This document shows, in pieces, positions 47,915 through 59,850 of a DNA stretch of 64,000 nt. Origin of the DNA: Drosophila miranda (Eukaryota > Arthropoda > Insecta > Diptera > Drosophilidae); contig NC_046675.1 in NCBI RefSeq assembly GCF_003369915.1, positions 22,568,001 through 22,632,000 of the forward strand, written 5' to 3'. Position numbers and translations under genes: made by a program. How positions within the stretch are numbered: position 1 is the stretch's first letter; each line of letters begins with the position of its first letter. The notes under the pieces are model-generated. The model did not search any database, was not told where the DNA came from, and was given only the letters and a program-made list of their open reading frames with translations.

Positions 47915-49381
47915 ATGAGTGAGGAAATAGTTAATCCCAACGAGCACCTGATCATTCCCGATTGGATCAATGAGAAGTACTTCACTGGAGTGCTGGCCAA
48001 AGACGAACCAAATCATGTTAAGATATTAAAGTTTACCAAAGTGGCGGCGATTCCACCGGGGGAGAACTTTACCTCGACTATGATAAGGGTTTATATCAAG
48101 TTGGAAATGAAAGGTTAGGGGTAGATACATAAAACTATAACTAAAACTTAGAGAAAGAGTAACATAATCTTCATCAGATGGCAGTGTCAAAAGTAAAACA
48201 TACATCTTCAAGACTATGCTTCCCGACGAGCGTGGCGGCAGTGCCATCAACGACTTTGGTCTGTTCCCCAAGGAGGCCAAGATGTATGACACCTATCTTC
48301 CTGCCTTCGAGGCTTTATACAGGGCTGCCGGATGGAAGATACAGCTGGCACCGCAGTGTCTCCACACGGAGGAGCGCGAGGGCAATATTAACTTCATTTT
48401 CGAGGATCTGTGCGTCAAGAGATTCAAGAATATTGATCGCACCAAGGGCCTGGACTTGGAGCATATGACGAGGGCTCTGCACAAGTTGGCCGAATACCAT
48501 GCCGCCAGTGCGGTCTATGAGGAGCAGAACGGACCCTATCCCAGTGAATTCCTTGAGGGTTTCGTCACCCTTAAGGCATACAAGTTCCACATGGATGCAT
48601 TTAAATTAAAAGAATCGGCCTTTAAGAAGGCCATGCTGACATGGGGCATGACGGATGCGGAGAAATATGTCAAGGAATTCGTAAGTTAATGGAAATACCA
48701 AAAGAAAAGGGACTTTAAAGATCTCCTTATTCCAGCCCACTGCGGATCAGTATTGGGCTCAATCGTTGAGTTGCTTGGATGTGCTTCCAAATGACTTTAA
48801 TGTCCTGAATCATGGTGACTTCTGGTCCAGTAACCTGATGAGCAATTATCTGCCAAATGGCAAAATTGATGAGCTAATCCTCGTGGACTTCCAGATCGTC
48901 AAATGGGGCAATCCTGCACAAGATCTTCTATTTTTTATTATACTTTCGGCGGCCACAGATATTCGTATAAAGGAGTTCGAAAACTTTGTAAGAATTTACT
49001 GGGATCGTCTGGTCGAGTGCCTGAAGGTTTTAAAATTCAAGAAACCCATTCCCACACTCAGAGACATTCAGAGCTCCATGTATGCGAAGGAGAATTCATT
49101 TTACGGTGGGTTTTTGAAAGAGTTTTTCTATCGAATGTCTGAAAAAGTCTCTCTTTCTCTCTCTCTCTGCAGCGTTCTTTAGTTTGATGAACCACTTGCC
49201 AATCATATTGTTCCCAACCGACAAGGATAGCAATCTTCACAATCTGTTAGCAGAAACCGAAGAGGGCGAAAGACTGCGATTGCGCCTTGTATCGAATCCT
49301 GCCTTTGGCAGTGTGATGAAGGATCTATATCCCTTTCTGTACAATCGCGGTTTGCTTAACTATGGTGATTACGATGTCTGA
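47915..49381 (+). CDS. EK14: EcKinase/CHK-domain kinase-like protein
   Basis: Exons 47915-48113, 48178-48680, 48736-49105 and 49173-49381; 426 aa. The start is the ATG of MSEEIVNPNEH. The first donor is GTTAGG, weaker than the usual GTAAGT, but the position and phase match EK13. Motifs: IPDWINEKYF, PPGENFTSTM, YIFKTML, NFIFEDLCVKRFKN, KLAEYHAASAV, LNHGDFWSSN, VDFQIVKWGNPAQDLLFF. The last intron ends in a long CT tract. AATAAA is at about 49410. Confidence 0.9.
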
Positions 49382-49542
49382 TTACTTTATGGAAACTATT
49401 TTGCTGGCAAATAAAATATAGATAGTAGGAATCTATACTATGTTTACCTTAAAATGTTTAATTAGTCTTATCTGTTCCTGATTACTAGGGACAAATTTAT
49501 CTAAAGATATGATATCTTTGCTTGATAAAATATGTTTTAGAG

Positions 49543-49575
49543 TCAGTCAAGTTTAGGTTTCAGTCAAGATCAGTC
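49543..49575 (+). promoter_or_regulatory. Triple TCAGTC initiator-like run before EK15
   Basis: TCAGTC occurs at 49543, 49560 and 49570, within 46 bases of the EK15 start. GATA sites lie upstream (CTTATCT 49468, TGATAAA 49523). The run may give several start sites or be a small sequence repeat. Confidence 0.4.
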
Positions 49576-49588
49576 AGAGATCAGAGCC

Positions 49589-51033
49589 ATGGCGAAGATA
49601 GAGAACCCTAACGAGAGTCTTGTTATCCCTAAATGGTTAAACGAAGACAAGTTCAAGGTCCTGCTGGCCAAAGATGAGCCAAATTATAATAAAATTGTAC
49701 AGTTTACAGCTGTGGCTGCCATCCCGCCAGGCAGTAATTTCACCTCAATTTTGGCACGCGTCTATTTGGACTTGGAACTAAAGGGTAAGCTGAGATAGTG
49801 AATCTGCAGAATCAGAGACTATATGTCCTAAACATCTCTAAGATGGTAGCCTTAAGAGACAGAGCTATGTAGTCAAGACCACCCTCGAGTTGGACAAAGG
49901 TGGAAGGGTCGTCGAGGAGTTTCGGTATTTCCAAAAGGAGCAGCAAATGTACTCCACTTATTTACCCGCCTTTGAGCAGCTCTATCGCGAGGCTGGACAT
50001 CCCATTCAACTGGTGCCCAAGTGTTTGGAAATTGGAGAAATGGATGGCTACCTGTACTTCATATTTGAGGATCTGTCATCGCAGGAATTCGTAACTGTGG
50101 ATCGCAGCAAGGGTTTGGATATGGAACACATGAACATGAGTCTTCGTAAGCTGGCGGAGCTCCATGCCGCCAGTGTTGTGTACGAGGATCGGCATGGACC
50201 GTATTCCATCGACTTTGAGCATGGCTTCGCACATAAGGATAATACAGAGCACAGCAGACGAGGATTCGATGCAAAGGTCAAGGAATACAAGGCAGCCATG
50301 TTGACCTGGGGAATTGAGGAGAGATGTTTAAAGAATTTCGTATGTGTTTTTAAACTTAAAGAAAATTTCAAATCTTATATACTTTAATCTCTATTTCAGC
50401 CCACTCCTCAGCAGTACATTCAAATGAGTTTGGAATCCCTGAAAACCGATGCCAATGGCTTTAATGTTCTCACTCATGGCGATTTTTGGTCCAGCAATAT
50501 CCTCTTTAAGTACAATTCGAATAACAATTTGGATAAAGCTCTTCTCTTGGATTTTCAGCACTGCAAATGGGGTAGTCCTGCCCAGGACCTGCTCTTCATC
50601 ATCACCATTTCAGCCAGCAGGGAATTGCGCCTCAAGGAATATGAGAATTTTGTGAGGATCTATTGGGAACATCTCATCGATTGTTTGGCTATACTAAGCC
50701 ACAAGAAATTGGTGCCCCAACTGCGGGATTTGAACGCTGCCCTCTACAAAAAGAACAATACTTTTTACGGTGGGTTCTCTGTGAAATCTTTATTTTTATG
50801 GTCCCTTTAGATGCACTTTTCTTTCAGCTTTCTTTCCGGTGATGGGTCATTTATCTACCGTTTTGCTGCCGACCGATAAGGATAGCAATCTGCACACCCT
50901 CATGTCCCAGGACGATGCTGGCAGGAGTCTTCGAACTCGTCTCTATACGAATCCGGCATTTGTGGATGTCATCAAAGAGGTGTATCCCTTTTACTGCAAC
51001 CGGGGACTGTTCAACTTCGTTGACTACGATTGA
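49589..51033 (+). CDS. EK15: EcKinase/CHK-domain kinase-like protein
   Basis: Exons 49589-49784, 49843-50339, 50400-50769 and 50828-51033; 422 aa. Motifs: NPNESLVIPKWLNEDKF, PPGSNFTSILA (GEN is GSN here), YVVKTTL, YFIFEDLSSQEF, KLAELHAASVV, LTHGDFWSSN and LDFQHCKWGSPAQDLLF. It has the same exon plan as EK13 and EK14. The 207-base gap to EK14 is the shortest between two intact genes in the cluster. AATAAA is at about 51068. Confidence 0.91.
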
Positions 51034-51759
51034 ATACCGATCGATGCAGTTTTCATTCTTTCCATTGAATAAATTTGTGTGAACATTGAATCTGGTTTCA
51101 ACAAGCTCCATCAATTGATATGAGCAGGGTCAGTACTTGAAATAGTTTCGATTGCAAATGCGGGTGGGGTGGGGGGTAGAGCCCCCCGGATTTTAACAGA
51201 CAGTAGAGATTGTAGGGTCTGAGAGATACGTCTATCAAAAATGGGAAATAAACAAGGGATAACATTTGCACCCCCAAGAGATAGAAGAGCTTCCCCCTAC
51301 ACCCTGTTATCAGGCATTCACATCATCAAAGCTGATAAGACTCGACCATCCCTATCCCCATAGTATTCTCCCACATAGAACTTTTAATGAATATAAAGAG
51401 AAAAAGCTCTTTCAGTTATCACAGTATCGCCTGCTGTCGCGTGAGAGCGACTTTCGGGCCAAGACAAATCAGGCAAACGAGCGATGAATGCGATGCTCAG
51501 TGTCCGAGCTGTTGACGAACCAGTTAGACGGGGCGGGCAAATTGGCATTGCCTGATAAGTGAGCGCTTACCTTGCCCGCCACCTGCCACCCCCTACCTAA
51601 CACAACCGAAATAAGAAACAACATTCTCGATAAGAACAGGCAAAACAGAACGCCAGAAAAACAGTTGCGCCTCACTGTTCGGTTCGAGAACAACATACCA
51701 CAACCGAGAACTTAAACGATCCGATCCGAAAGCAGAGTGAAGTGAAATCTTCCATCAAA
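51034..51759. promoter_or_regulatory. EK15-EK16 spacer with GATA-rich EK16 promoter
   Basis: GATA-type sites lie at 51307, 51333, 51416 and 51553. TATAAA at 51392 and TCAGTT at 51412 may be the core promoter, though only 22 bases apart, giving a 5' UTR of about 345 bases. No other gene seen. Confidence 0.45.
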
Positions 51760-53202
51760 ATGCCCGATAACAGCAACAAATTCTGCATAACAAGTTCTGT
51801 CCGCATACCGGAGTGGGTCAACGAGGCCTATTTCAAGAAACTACTGAAGCGAGAGTTTCGGGAGTTCCGACGCATCTTGAATCTCTCAATTATACCGGCC
51901 ACGCCTCCGGGCGAGACCTATACTTCGCTGCTGATGCGCATTATCGTCGACATTGAAATGAAAGGTGAGAAAAAGGGGGTGGACCCTTGAGAGGTTGATG
52001 TTTGCACTGACAATTACCTCATTCACACTGCGCGCAGATGGATTCTCACAGCAGAAATCCTACGTGCTGAAGACCATGCTGGACGATGCCCAGGGTAATG
52101 GCTTCGTCAACACCCTGAATATCTTTCCCAAGGAGAAGCAAATGTACGATTTGATTATACCACAATTGGAGCAGCTTTACGAGCAGTCAGGCTTGACGGT
52201 ACAGTTTGCCCCCAAATGCCACTGGTCGGAGAATGTCAATGGTCGCATCTGCCTCGTCCAGGAGGATCTCAAAACTAAGAAATTCCGAAATATCAATCGT
52301 CTGAAGGGCTTCGATATGCCGCATATGAGAAGGGTGCTCGAGAAGCTAGCAGAATTCCATGCGGCCAGCGCTGTCTGGCGTCAGCGGAACGGCCCCTTTC
52401 CAGAGGATTTCCAACGAACTTACCTGCCCGCCAACTACAATAAATCGAAATCATATCAGGCCCGTGTACAGAGCTACAAGGCGGCCATGGCCAAATGGGG
52501 TCTGGCGGATCATGAGCAATACGTGAGTCGCATTGTAAGTACAGATTTAATAGCTGTCCACAAAGGAATTCAATAATGTTCTCTCAGCCCACAGCCGATC
52601 AATTTGTGCAATCTGTGGCCCGCTGCTTCAACACAAATCCCCAGGAATTTAAAGTGCTGAATCATGGGGACTTCTGGTCCAATAATATAATGCTAAGCTA
52701 TACCCAATCCGGGGAGATCAATCAACTGCGTTTTGTGGACTTTCAACTGTGCAAGTGGGGCAGTCCCTCGCAGGACCTGTGGGAGTTGATTATCTGCTCG
52801 GCCCACCATAGCATAAGGATTAAGCACTTTGATTGCTTCGTTAGGATCTATCACACACATCTGGTGCGCTGTTTAAAGATCCTGAACTACAGCGAACGGA
52901 TGCCTCTTTTAAGGGAGCTCCATATGAGCATGATCAAGTATGGGTTTTGGGGTGAGTAAAGATCTAAACCCAGGGATTGTTACGTATTCTTATAACTCTA
53001 ATTCTTAGGTTATTTTACAACCTTCACCCATCTGGTGTTCATCCTTCTGCCCGTCGATACGGAGGCGAGTCTCCAGAAGCTCATGCAGGCGGACGAGGAG
53101 GGAGATCGCTTTCGCTCCAAGGTCTACACGAGTCCCCTGTACGTCCGTTCTGTTCTCAGCATATTTCCGTTCCTGCATAGGCGTGGCATTTTAGACTTTT
53201 GA
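51760..53202 (+). CDS. EK16: EcKinase/CHK-domain kinase-like protein
   Basis: Exons 51760-51964, 52038-52534, 52588-52951 and 53009-53202; 419 aa. Motifs: RIPEWVNEAYF, PPGETYTSLLM (GENY is GETY), YVLKTML, CLVQEDLKTKKFRN, KLAEFHAASAV, LNHGDFWSNN, VDFQLCKWGSPSQDLWE. Its exon plan follows EK13-15, but the last intron falls after GFWG as in EK9/EK10, so it bridges the two sets. All catalytic residues are present. Confidence 0.9.
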
Positions 53203-54278
53203 ATGCGATTCTACTTAGGTGTACCTATGTATATATAATTCTACTGTATCTTGTGAGTGACTTTGACTATCTTTAAGATTTATCTTTTATTTAGCTGCGG
53301 CAGTGTTTGTCTATTATACTTCTTAAGAAAATAAGCCAAAGAAATCAACTGGGGTTTTGTTTTCGTTAGTCCGTTGCCTTCTTATCACACCGGGTACCCT
53401 ATTATAGGAGAGTCTATGGATGTTCCTATGGAGCTGGAAATAACTTTTTGTAGAGCCGATATGCCCAAGCTGTCACAACAGCTGTTTCTATTTAGATCAT
53501 GTCGTATCTTGTCAAATTATTATCTTTGGAGAGAAAGAGCGTGTGATGTTTGAATAGAGCGAGGCACAAGTTCCACAAAAGCAATAATACCACACTGCGA
53601 ATACGTTCCAAAACATAACTGATTCGCTTTCAGCGCCACCCAGTTTGGTGTTCCACAGTTCACACACACACAGACCCACACTAAGGCAGAAAAGGCAAAG
53701 CACAAGGTGTATTAATATCAGGTAAGGAAGAGATCTGTTTTTCTTCAATGCATACTGGCGCTGCGTTTCAGACTAACATAGCGTGGCTGATAAAAATGCG
53801 AGAATTCCTCACCTAGCAACCTTTAATAAATACAAGTTTTTTGCTTTCGGCCAATGAAACTTGACATAAATGCAAGATTTTATCATTTATTTTCTTCTTC
53901 ATTCAAACGTAAACAAATGACGCCTTGTTTCGTTCCCTTTCAATTTATGCTCAGCTCATTCGTGTATGTACGAGTCAGCGGGTAAGTAAGAACAAAGTAC
54001 AAAACAAAACGTAAAAAGTTCAAGAAATTTAAAATGTTGCTATCGATTACCTTTTATCGATTTCAACTGAGAAAATCAGCTGGTTTTTTTTTACATTTTA
54101 TCAGTTTCAGCTGAGAATATCAGCTTATCAACAGAGAGAGCTTCCATAAAAAGCTTTCCCATCGTCACATGTTTTGCCCCCATACTCTTACTTTGGAGCC
54201 ACAGCTGCTTTGGAGTCTTTTTTCTGTACGCTGCTGCAGTCAGGTGACTTGGAAAAATAAAAGAAAGAACACAGAAAA
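53203..54278. other. Spacer between EK16 and EK17 with local repeat
   Basis: Near 54050-54130 two diverged copies of a 35-45 bp element stand in a row, each of the type TTTTATC[GA]..TTC[AG]..TGAGAA.ATCAGCT. TATCGAT cores lie near 54041 and 54056. This may be the EK17 control region. No gene seen. Confidence 0.45.
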
Positions 54279-55660
54279 ATGGGAACCGGCACGAAGAACT
54301 ACCTTGCACCCGAGTGGCTGACCGTGGAGTTCCTGCAGGATGTGCTCAAGGAGCATTTTAAGGACGAGACGCTAACCGTCAGCGATCTTCTGGTTAAGAG
54401 CGCCCAGGTGGAAGACACTGCTGTGGGCTTTGCCAGCGAAATGCACCGGGCCACCTTCAATCTGCAGCGAGGCGAGGCTGCCAAGAGTAAGTTCTCGGTG
54501 ATCATCAAGGACCATCCGAAGGGACAAACTGGAGCCGTGGCCCAGCGCAGCAGGCTCTTCAAGCGCGAGATTCTCTCCTACAAGGAGGTACTGCCAAGGG
54601 TGCAGGCTCTGCTGGAGTCCATTGGCGACAAGAGCAAGATAGCCCCTGCGTGCTACTACACAACGGAGTCGCCGGAACCGTTCCTCATCCTGGAGGATAT
54701 GAAGATGAGCGGCTTTGAGAACTTCGAGCGCGGTCGTCTCCTAAACCTGGACTATGTTCTGCCAACCGTCGAGAAGATAGCCAAGCTTCATGCCTGCAGT
54801 GCCGTCATAGCAAAGGAGAGTCCCGAGGTCTTGGAGTTCTTCAATGAGGCGCCCATTTCCCGTAACCCCGATCGGCGGGACTTCCTTACCTACTTCCCCG
54901 TGAACCTTCGTTGCGTAGCGGAGGAGCTGGCCCACTGGAAGGGCTATGAGGAGATCACCGAGAAGATGTTCATCCTGGCCGAGAATGTGCTCCAAAGAGC
55001 TCTGGCCATGTTTGACGAGAGCGAGAAGGGTTTCCGTGTGTTCAACCTCACGGATCTGTGGATCAACAATCTCCTGTTTCACATCAACAACGAGACCAAG
55101 GAACCCGATGATGTGGTGACTGTAAGTAGCATCCTCATTCAATCATTTGGACTCTTCATTTTACAAACTATTTATAATTTGTTTCTGTAGCTGGATTACC
55201 AGTTGGCATATGTGGGATCTCCAGCCATAGATCTCAACTACTTCCTTTATGGCTCTCTCAATGAAAATGTGCGCAAGGTTCACTTCAAATACATTGTAAG
55301 GACGTACCAGCAGGTCTTGAAGCAGACCCTGGAGAAGCTCAAATATCAAGGACACATTCCCACACTCAAAGAAATCCATATCGACCTTATCAACACCAGC
55401 CTGATGGGTAAGTATTTCCCCTACCCCTTTTTCAGACGTTCTTTCTATAATCATCATCTGTTCTAGGTGTTATTGGCGCCACTTGCCTCACGCCTCTGAT
55501 TTTCCGCGAGGGAGCTGGCTTTGAAAATCTCGAAGACCTCAACTCCCGCACCGAGAGCGGCGATCAATTCCGGCGGGAAAATGTCGAGAACCCCAAATAC
55601 CGTGCCTTCTTGCAGCGCACAATTAAAGAGTTTGAGCTCTCTGGATTTTTGGATAAATAA
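54279..55660 (+). CDS. EK17: divergent EcKinase-like protein with altered HGD motif
   Basis: Exons 54279-55121, 55191-55407 and 55467-55660; 417 aa. The N-terminus YLAPEWLTVEFLQ, the ATP-site VIIKDHP, FLILEDMKMSGFEN and KIAKLHACSAV are family-typical. The catalytic loop reads FNLTDLWINN at residues 255-264, with Leu-Thr in place of His-Gly; the Asp and the metal-binding Asn and LDYQ Asp remain. The second intron lies directly before LDYQ (phase 0), a position not used elsewhere in the cluster. Either a changed kinase or a pseudokinase. The frame is clean, so it is under constraint or was altered recently. Confidence 0.88.
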
Positions 55661-56164
55661 GGTGATCGGAGAGCCAGAGAGAGAGAGAGAGCATAAATCG
55701 AACAATAGTATTCATATTAATTCATTGGTTCCATGGGTATGAGATAGACCCATTTGTTATAGGAAGAGCACAATCAAAGTAAATGTTGTACAAATAACTG
55801 TCCAAATCTGTAAAAATATGTTTTAAAATGCGTACGGTTACACACAAAAGCCCGCGATAAGATAATTTAAGTTAACCTGAGTGCCAGATACCAGTTATAG
55901 TCGGAATCTTCGACTATAAGTACGATAGAAATACTGGTATGATTATTCTATTGCTTGGAAGAGCAGCTTTTATTTGTTATATAATGTTAACTTATCATTT
56001 CCAACTGACAGTGCATTATAGAGATAACAAACAGTTGAGAGTCGTATTGACGGTGCTCAAATCAATTAAGTACTCGTAATCTATAGATACTCGAAATACA
56101 TAGATCAGAACCAGATGTGCTTGTTGCTTTGGACATAATCAATTTCATTTTGAAATATCTTCCC
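55661..56164. other. Spacer between convergent EK17 and EK18
   Basis: A GA-rich run follows EK17 near 55675. No gene or repeat recognised. Confidence 0.5.
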
Positions 56165-57558
56165 TTAAAGATCCTTAAAGTAACCCATTATCTCGAATTG
56201 GGGCAACAGTTTCCTTACATCTGCAATGTAGGAATCTATGAGGTAAGCCTTCTGCCGCGTTGTCGGTTCTTGAATAATGTCATGCATCTTAAGGGTATTT
56301 GATTTGACGGCCAATATCATGGGCAGAAAAGTGGTAAGCAAGAAGAAGTCTGGAAGGAATGATAGAAAGGAGCTGTTAGCCAAAAGTCCCCACTTTAAAC
56401 ATGATGAACTCACCATAGAATTTGTGGCGATGGATCTGCTGCCAGAGCTTTTCCTGGGTGGGCATGACGCCTTTGTATCCAATTTTCTTGAGTGTATCCG
56501 TCAAAACATTGAAGAAATAGTTGATAAAATCTTTTCCATGGTTCCAGCGTTCCTCTGGCTCCATCAGCATATATATGGAGTAGATCAAGTCAAGGCTTAA
56601 GGGGACTATATTACAGATCTGGAAGTCCACCAACATCACATCCTCAAAGACACCTGTGTCCTTGTTGTGCTTGAACATCATGTTACGCAGATGGAAGTCT
56701 CCGTGGCAAAGCACGTAATATCCATCAGATTGGGGGTCTGCGCGATACTCCTCCATCACGGCACGAGTGCGCTCCAGATAAGAGTCCTTTATTTTCTCAA
56801 AGTGCGGCTTGTACTTCTTCAGATCAGGTACCTTGTCAAGCATTTCAATGAAATTGGCCATGCTAGTGGTTACCATTGGATCTTTCAACAGAGTGGGTAA
56901 ATCGAATAAACCATACTTAAATTCCTTGATAAACTCGGGATTCTGATTTGGAAGAGAAATATATTTTGATATGGATTATAGAGAAGATTTCTTAGAAACT
57001 TACCTCATTGTTAACTTTCATGCTGACGGCGTTCCATTTGGCCAATTTGGAAAGGGCAGAGCGCACTTCCTCCTCCCTAACCGAACGACCGCGTATGACA
57101 GTGTATCCCAACGGCACGAGATCATCGAAGATCATTACCTGACGTGGTTCGACGCTATGGAAGATGCACGGTACATACAACTTGGTATTATCTCCCGCCT
57201 GCTTCAATATCCTCTCGAACTCTGGTAGAACCTTGGAGTACATTCCGATCTCTGTTTCAAACAGATGGGTTTCACTCAGCATTTCCTTTTTGTGGCCCTC
57301 CTCCTCGGGCATTGTCTTGACGATCAATGCCTTGTTGAACACGCCCTTCCCGGTTGTGTATTCCACTTGGGTGCGGAACATAACACTGGCATAGTGATCT
57401 CCCTGGGCGCTTGCGGGGGATATTTTCAGATCGGTTACCTTCAATTCTGGTGCACTTTCATACGTGCTCAGAATGTTTTGCAAATACGTAGCATTCAGCC
57501 ACTTTGGGGCCTCCAACTCGTCGGCGTTAAACTGTTCCGTATCTATGTTATCTGGCAT
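56165..57558 (-). CDS. EK18: group B EcKinase/CHK-domain kinase-like protein
   Basis: Minus-strand exons 57558-57004, 56942-56414 and 56349-56165; 422 aa, with exon lengths 555, 529 and 185 exactly as in EK11. The start is the MPDNIDTEQF ATG; the frame is open upstream, but the group start is here. Motifs: ADELEAPKWLN, QGDHYASVMF, ALIVKTMPEEEGHKKEM, RQVMIFDDLVPLGY, CHGDFHLRNMMF, VDFQICN. The usual KWHAxS reads KWNAVS, a His to Asn change. Forms a same-direction pair with EK19. Confidence 0.91.
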
Positions 57559-58462
57559 TTTGTTTGTTTGGTGGCAGAACAATCTAATCACTTGTTGTTA
57601 AAACTCTTGGGACGGGTGGCAAACAGGTTGTGTTTATAACAAATAGTTGCGCACTCATTTTAAATAAAAATTTGAGCTTTGGCAGAGCTCTGTCTGAGCT
57701 TTTTTGGCCGAGGTTACTTTACAATTCTCTGTGAAATTCATTTGTCTTATCGGAAAGCATAATTAGGCCTTACTATCCTTTCCATTAATTGAAACATGCC
57801 TAGAAGAACGTAATTTAATTTATTAAAAATAAATTTAATAAATAAAGTTTTGGACAGGTGGTAGAACTAGAACCGATGCTAAAGCTTTTATTGCAAACAA
57901 TTATTTTTTGATTATCTTTTAAGTAGTATTCTATACTATACCCTTTAAAAAGGTATTTTAATTTTACAATAATGCTTAGAACTAAGAGAAAAAAATAATT
58001 TCTACTTTATAATGAACATATAATCTTATAATATAGTCCATCTAGTCCTTGCGCTTGGATGAGTTTTAAATTCACAAAATGCGTACCCATATGACCCTAT
58101 ATAATCATCTAAAATTACATTAAAAAAATATTGCATTATTTTGTAGTTTCCATAATAGGAACCCTTTGAAAGAGTATATTTAAAGCCATATTTCCTATCT
58201 AGAATTATAATTACTAATAGTTTTTGTCGAATAAGCATGCGTCTGCTTTTCTGCTACTCGTTATCTCATAGAAGCTTTGACGATGAGGAACTAGTTTTAG
58301 TGGAAAAGCTACCACATAGCTACATATGTATGGATGCTGTACTTGATCGAAAATATATACTTTTCTTCGAATACCCTGGTGTTGGGATAACAATAAAAAC
58401 AAACAGATACAAAAATGCGCATTCATTGTACAATTTATTCGATAGTAACTAAAAAAAACTAT
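57559..58462. other. Spacer between EK19 and EK18
   Basis: A/T-rich, about 0.9 kb. It includes the EK18 promoter side, where no clear TATA box was found. No gene seen. Confidence 0.5.
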
Positions 58463-59850
58463 CTATAGATCCTTAAAATAGCCTATTTGTTCGTATTTGG
58501 GTAATAATTTCATGATATCCTTAACGTATACATCCTGATAGTAGGTTTTCTGACGCGTTTCTGCATCTTGAAGCAGGCCATTCATTGTAAAAGAATTCGT
58601 TTTGATGCCCAAAATTAATGGCAAAAAAGTAAACATATTAAACAAGTCTGAAACAAAAAGAAATGTAAATTCTAACTAAGTTAGTTTTAAATGAAATGCA
58701 TGACTTACCATAATATTTCAGCTTATAGATCTGTTGCCAGAGCTTCTCTTGGGTAGGCATTGCACCTTTGTAACCCACTTTCTTCAGAGTATCCACCAAC
58801 ACAGAGAAGTAATAATTGATCAACTTCTCGCCATGGGTCCAGCGCTGCTCTGGCTCCATCAGCATGTGGATGGAGTATATCAAGTCCACGGCTATGGAAC
58901 CGGTATTACACAGTTGAAAGTCCACCAGCATGACGTCTTCGGAGTCGCCTGTCTCCTTGTTGTGCCTGAACATCATATTCCGCAGATGAAAGTCTCCGTG
59001 ACACAGCACGTAATATCCATCAGGTTGTGGATTTGTGCGATACTCTTGCAGAACGGTTTTCACCATGTCCAGGTAGGTATCTTTTATTTTCTCAAAGTGC
59101 GGCTTGTACTTCCTCAGCTCTGGCCATCGTTCCAGCATTTTAATGAAGGGAGGCATTGCTGTAGTCATAAAGGGATCGTTCATCAGGGCTGGCACTTCAG
59201 TCCAACCATATTGGAACTCCTTCAGAAAATCGGGTTGCTATTGAAAAGAGAATCTTATTCGAAGGTTGAGTCAATAGTTTGCAGATTCAAGAGCTCACCT
59301 CATTGAGCAGTTTCATGCTGATGGCATGCCATTTGGCCAGTTTCGAGTAGGCTCTGCATAGTTCCTCCTCCCTAACCGGACGATCCCGGATGACAGTGTA
59401 TCCCTGCGGCACCAGATCCTCAAAGATCATAACCTGGCGGGGCTCAAGACTGTGATAGATGCACGGGACATATAGCTTTGTGTCATCTCCTGCCTGCTTC
59501 AGTATCCTCTCAAACTCCGGCAGGGCTTTGGTGTACATTCCGATTTCTGTTTCGAAAAAATGAGATTCACTTAGCATGTCCTTCTTGTGGCCCTCCTGTT
59601 CGGGCATCGTCTTAATGATCAGTGGCTTGGTGAACACTCCCTTGCAGGTTGTGTACTCAACTAGGGAGCGGAACATAATACTCGCATAGTGATCTCCCTG
59701 GGCGCTCGCGGGGGATATTTTCAGATCGGTAACTTTCAGTTCTGGCGCTCCCTCACACGTGCTCAGAATTTCGCCTATAAATTTAGCATTCAACCACTCT
59801 GGGGCCTCCAGCTCGTCGGCGTTAAATTGCTCCAAGCTTTCAGTCGTCAT
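58463..59850 (-). CDS. EK19: group B EcKinase/CHK-domain kinase-like protein
   Basis: Minus-strand exons 59850-59299, 59237-58709 and 58647-58463; 421 aa. Motifs: ADELEAPEWLN, QGDHYASIMF, PLIIKTMPEQEGHKKDM, RQVMIFEDLVPQGY, KLAKWHAISMK, CHGDFHLRNMMF, VDFQLCN. It is the closest relative of EK18; most of the linker DLKISPASAQGDHYAS is shared word for word. Unlike EK18 it keeps the His of KWHA. No defects seen. Confidence 0.92.
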
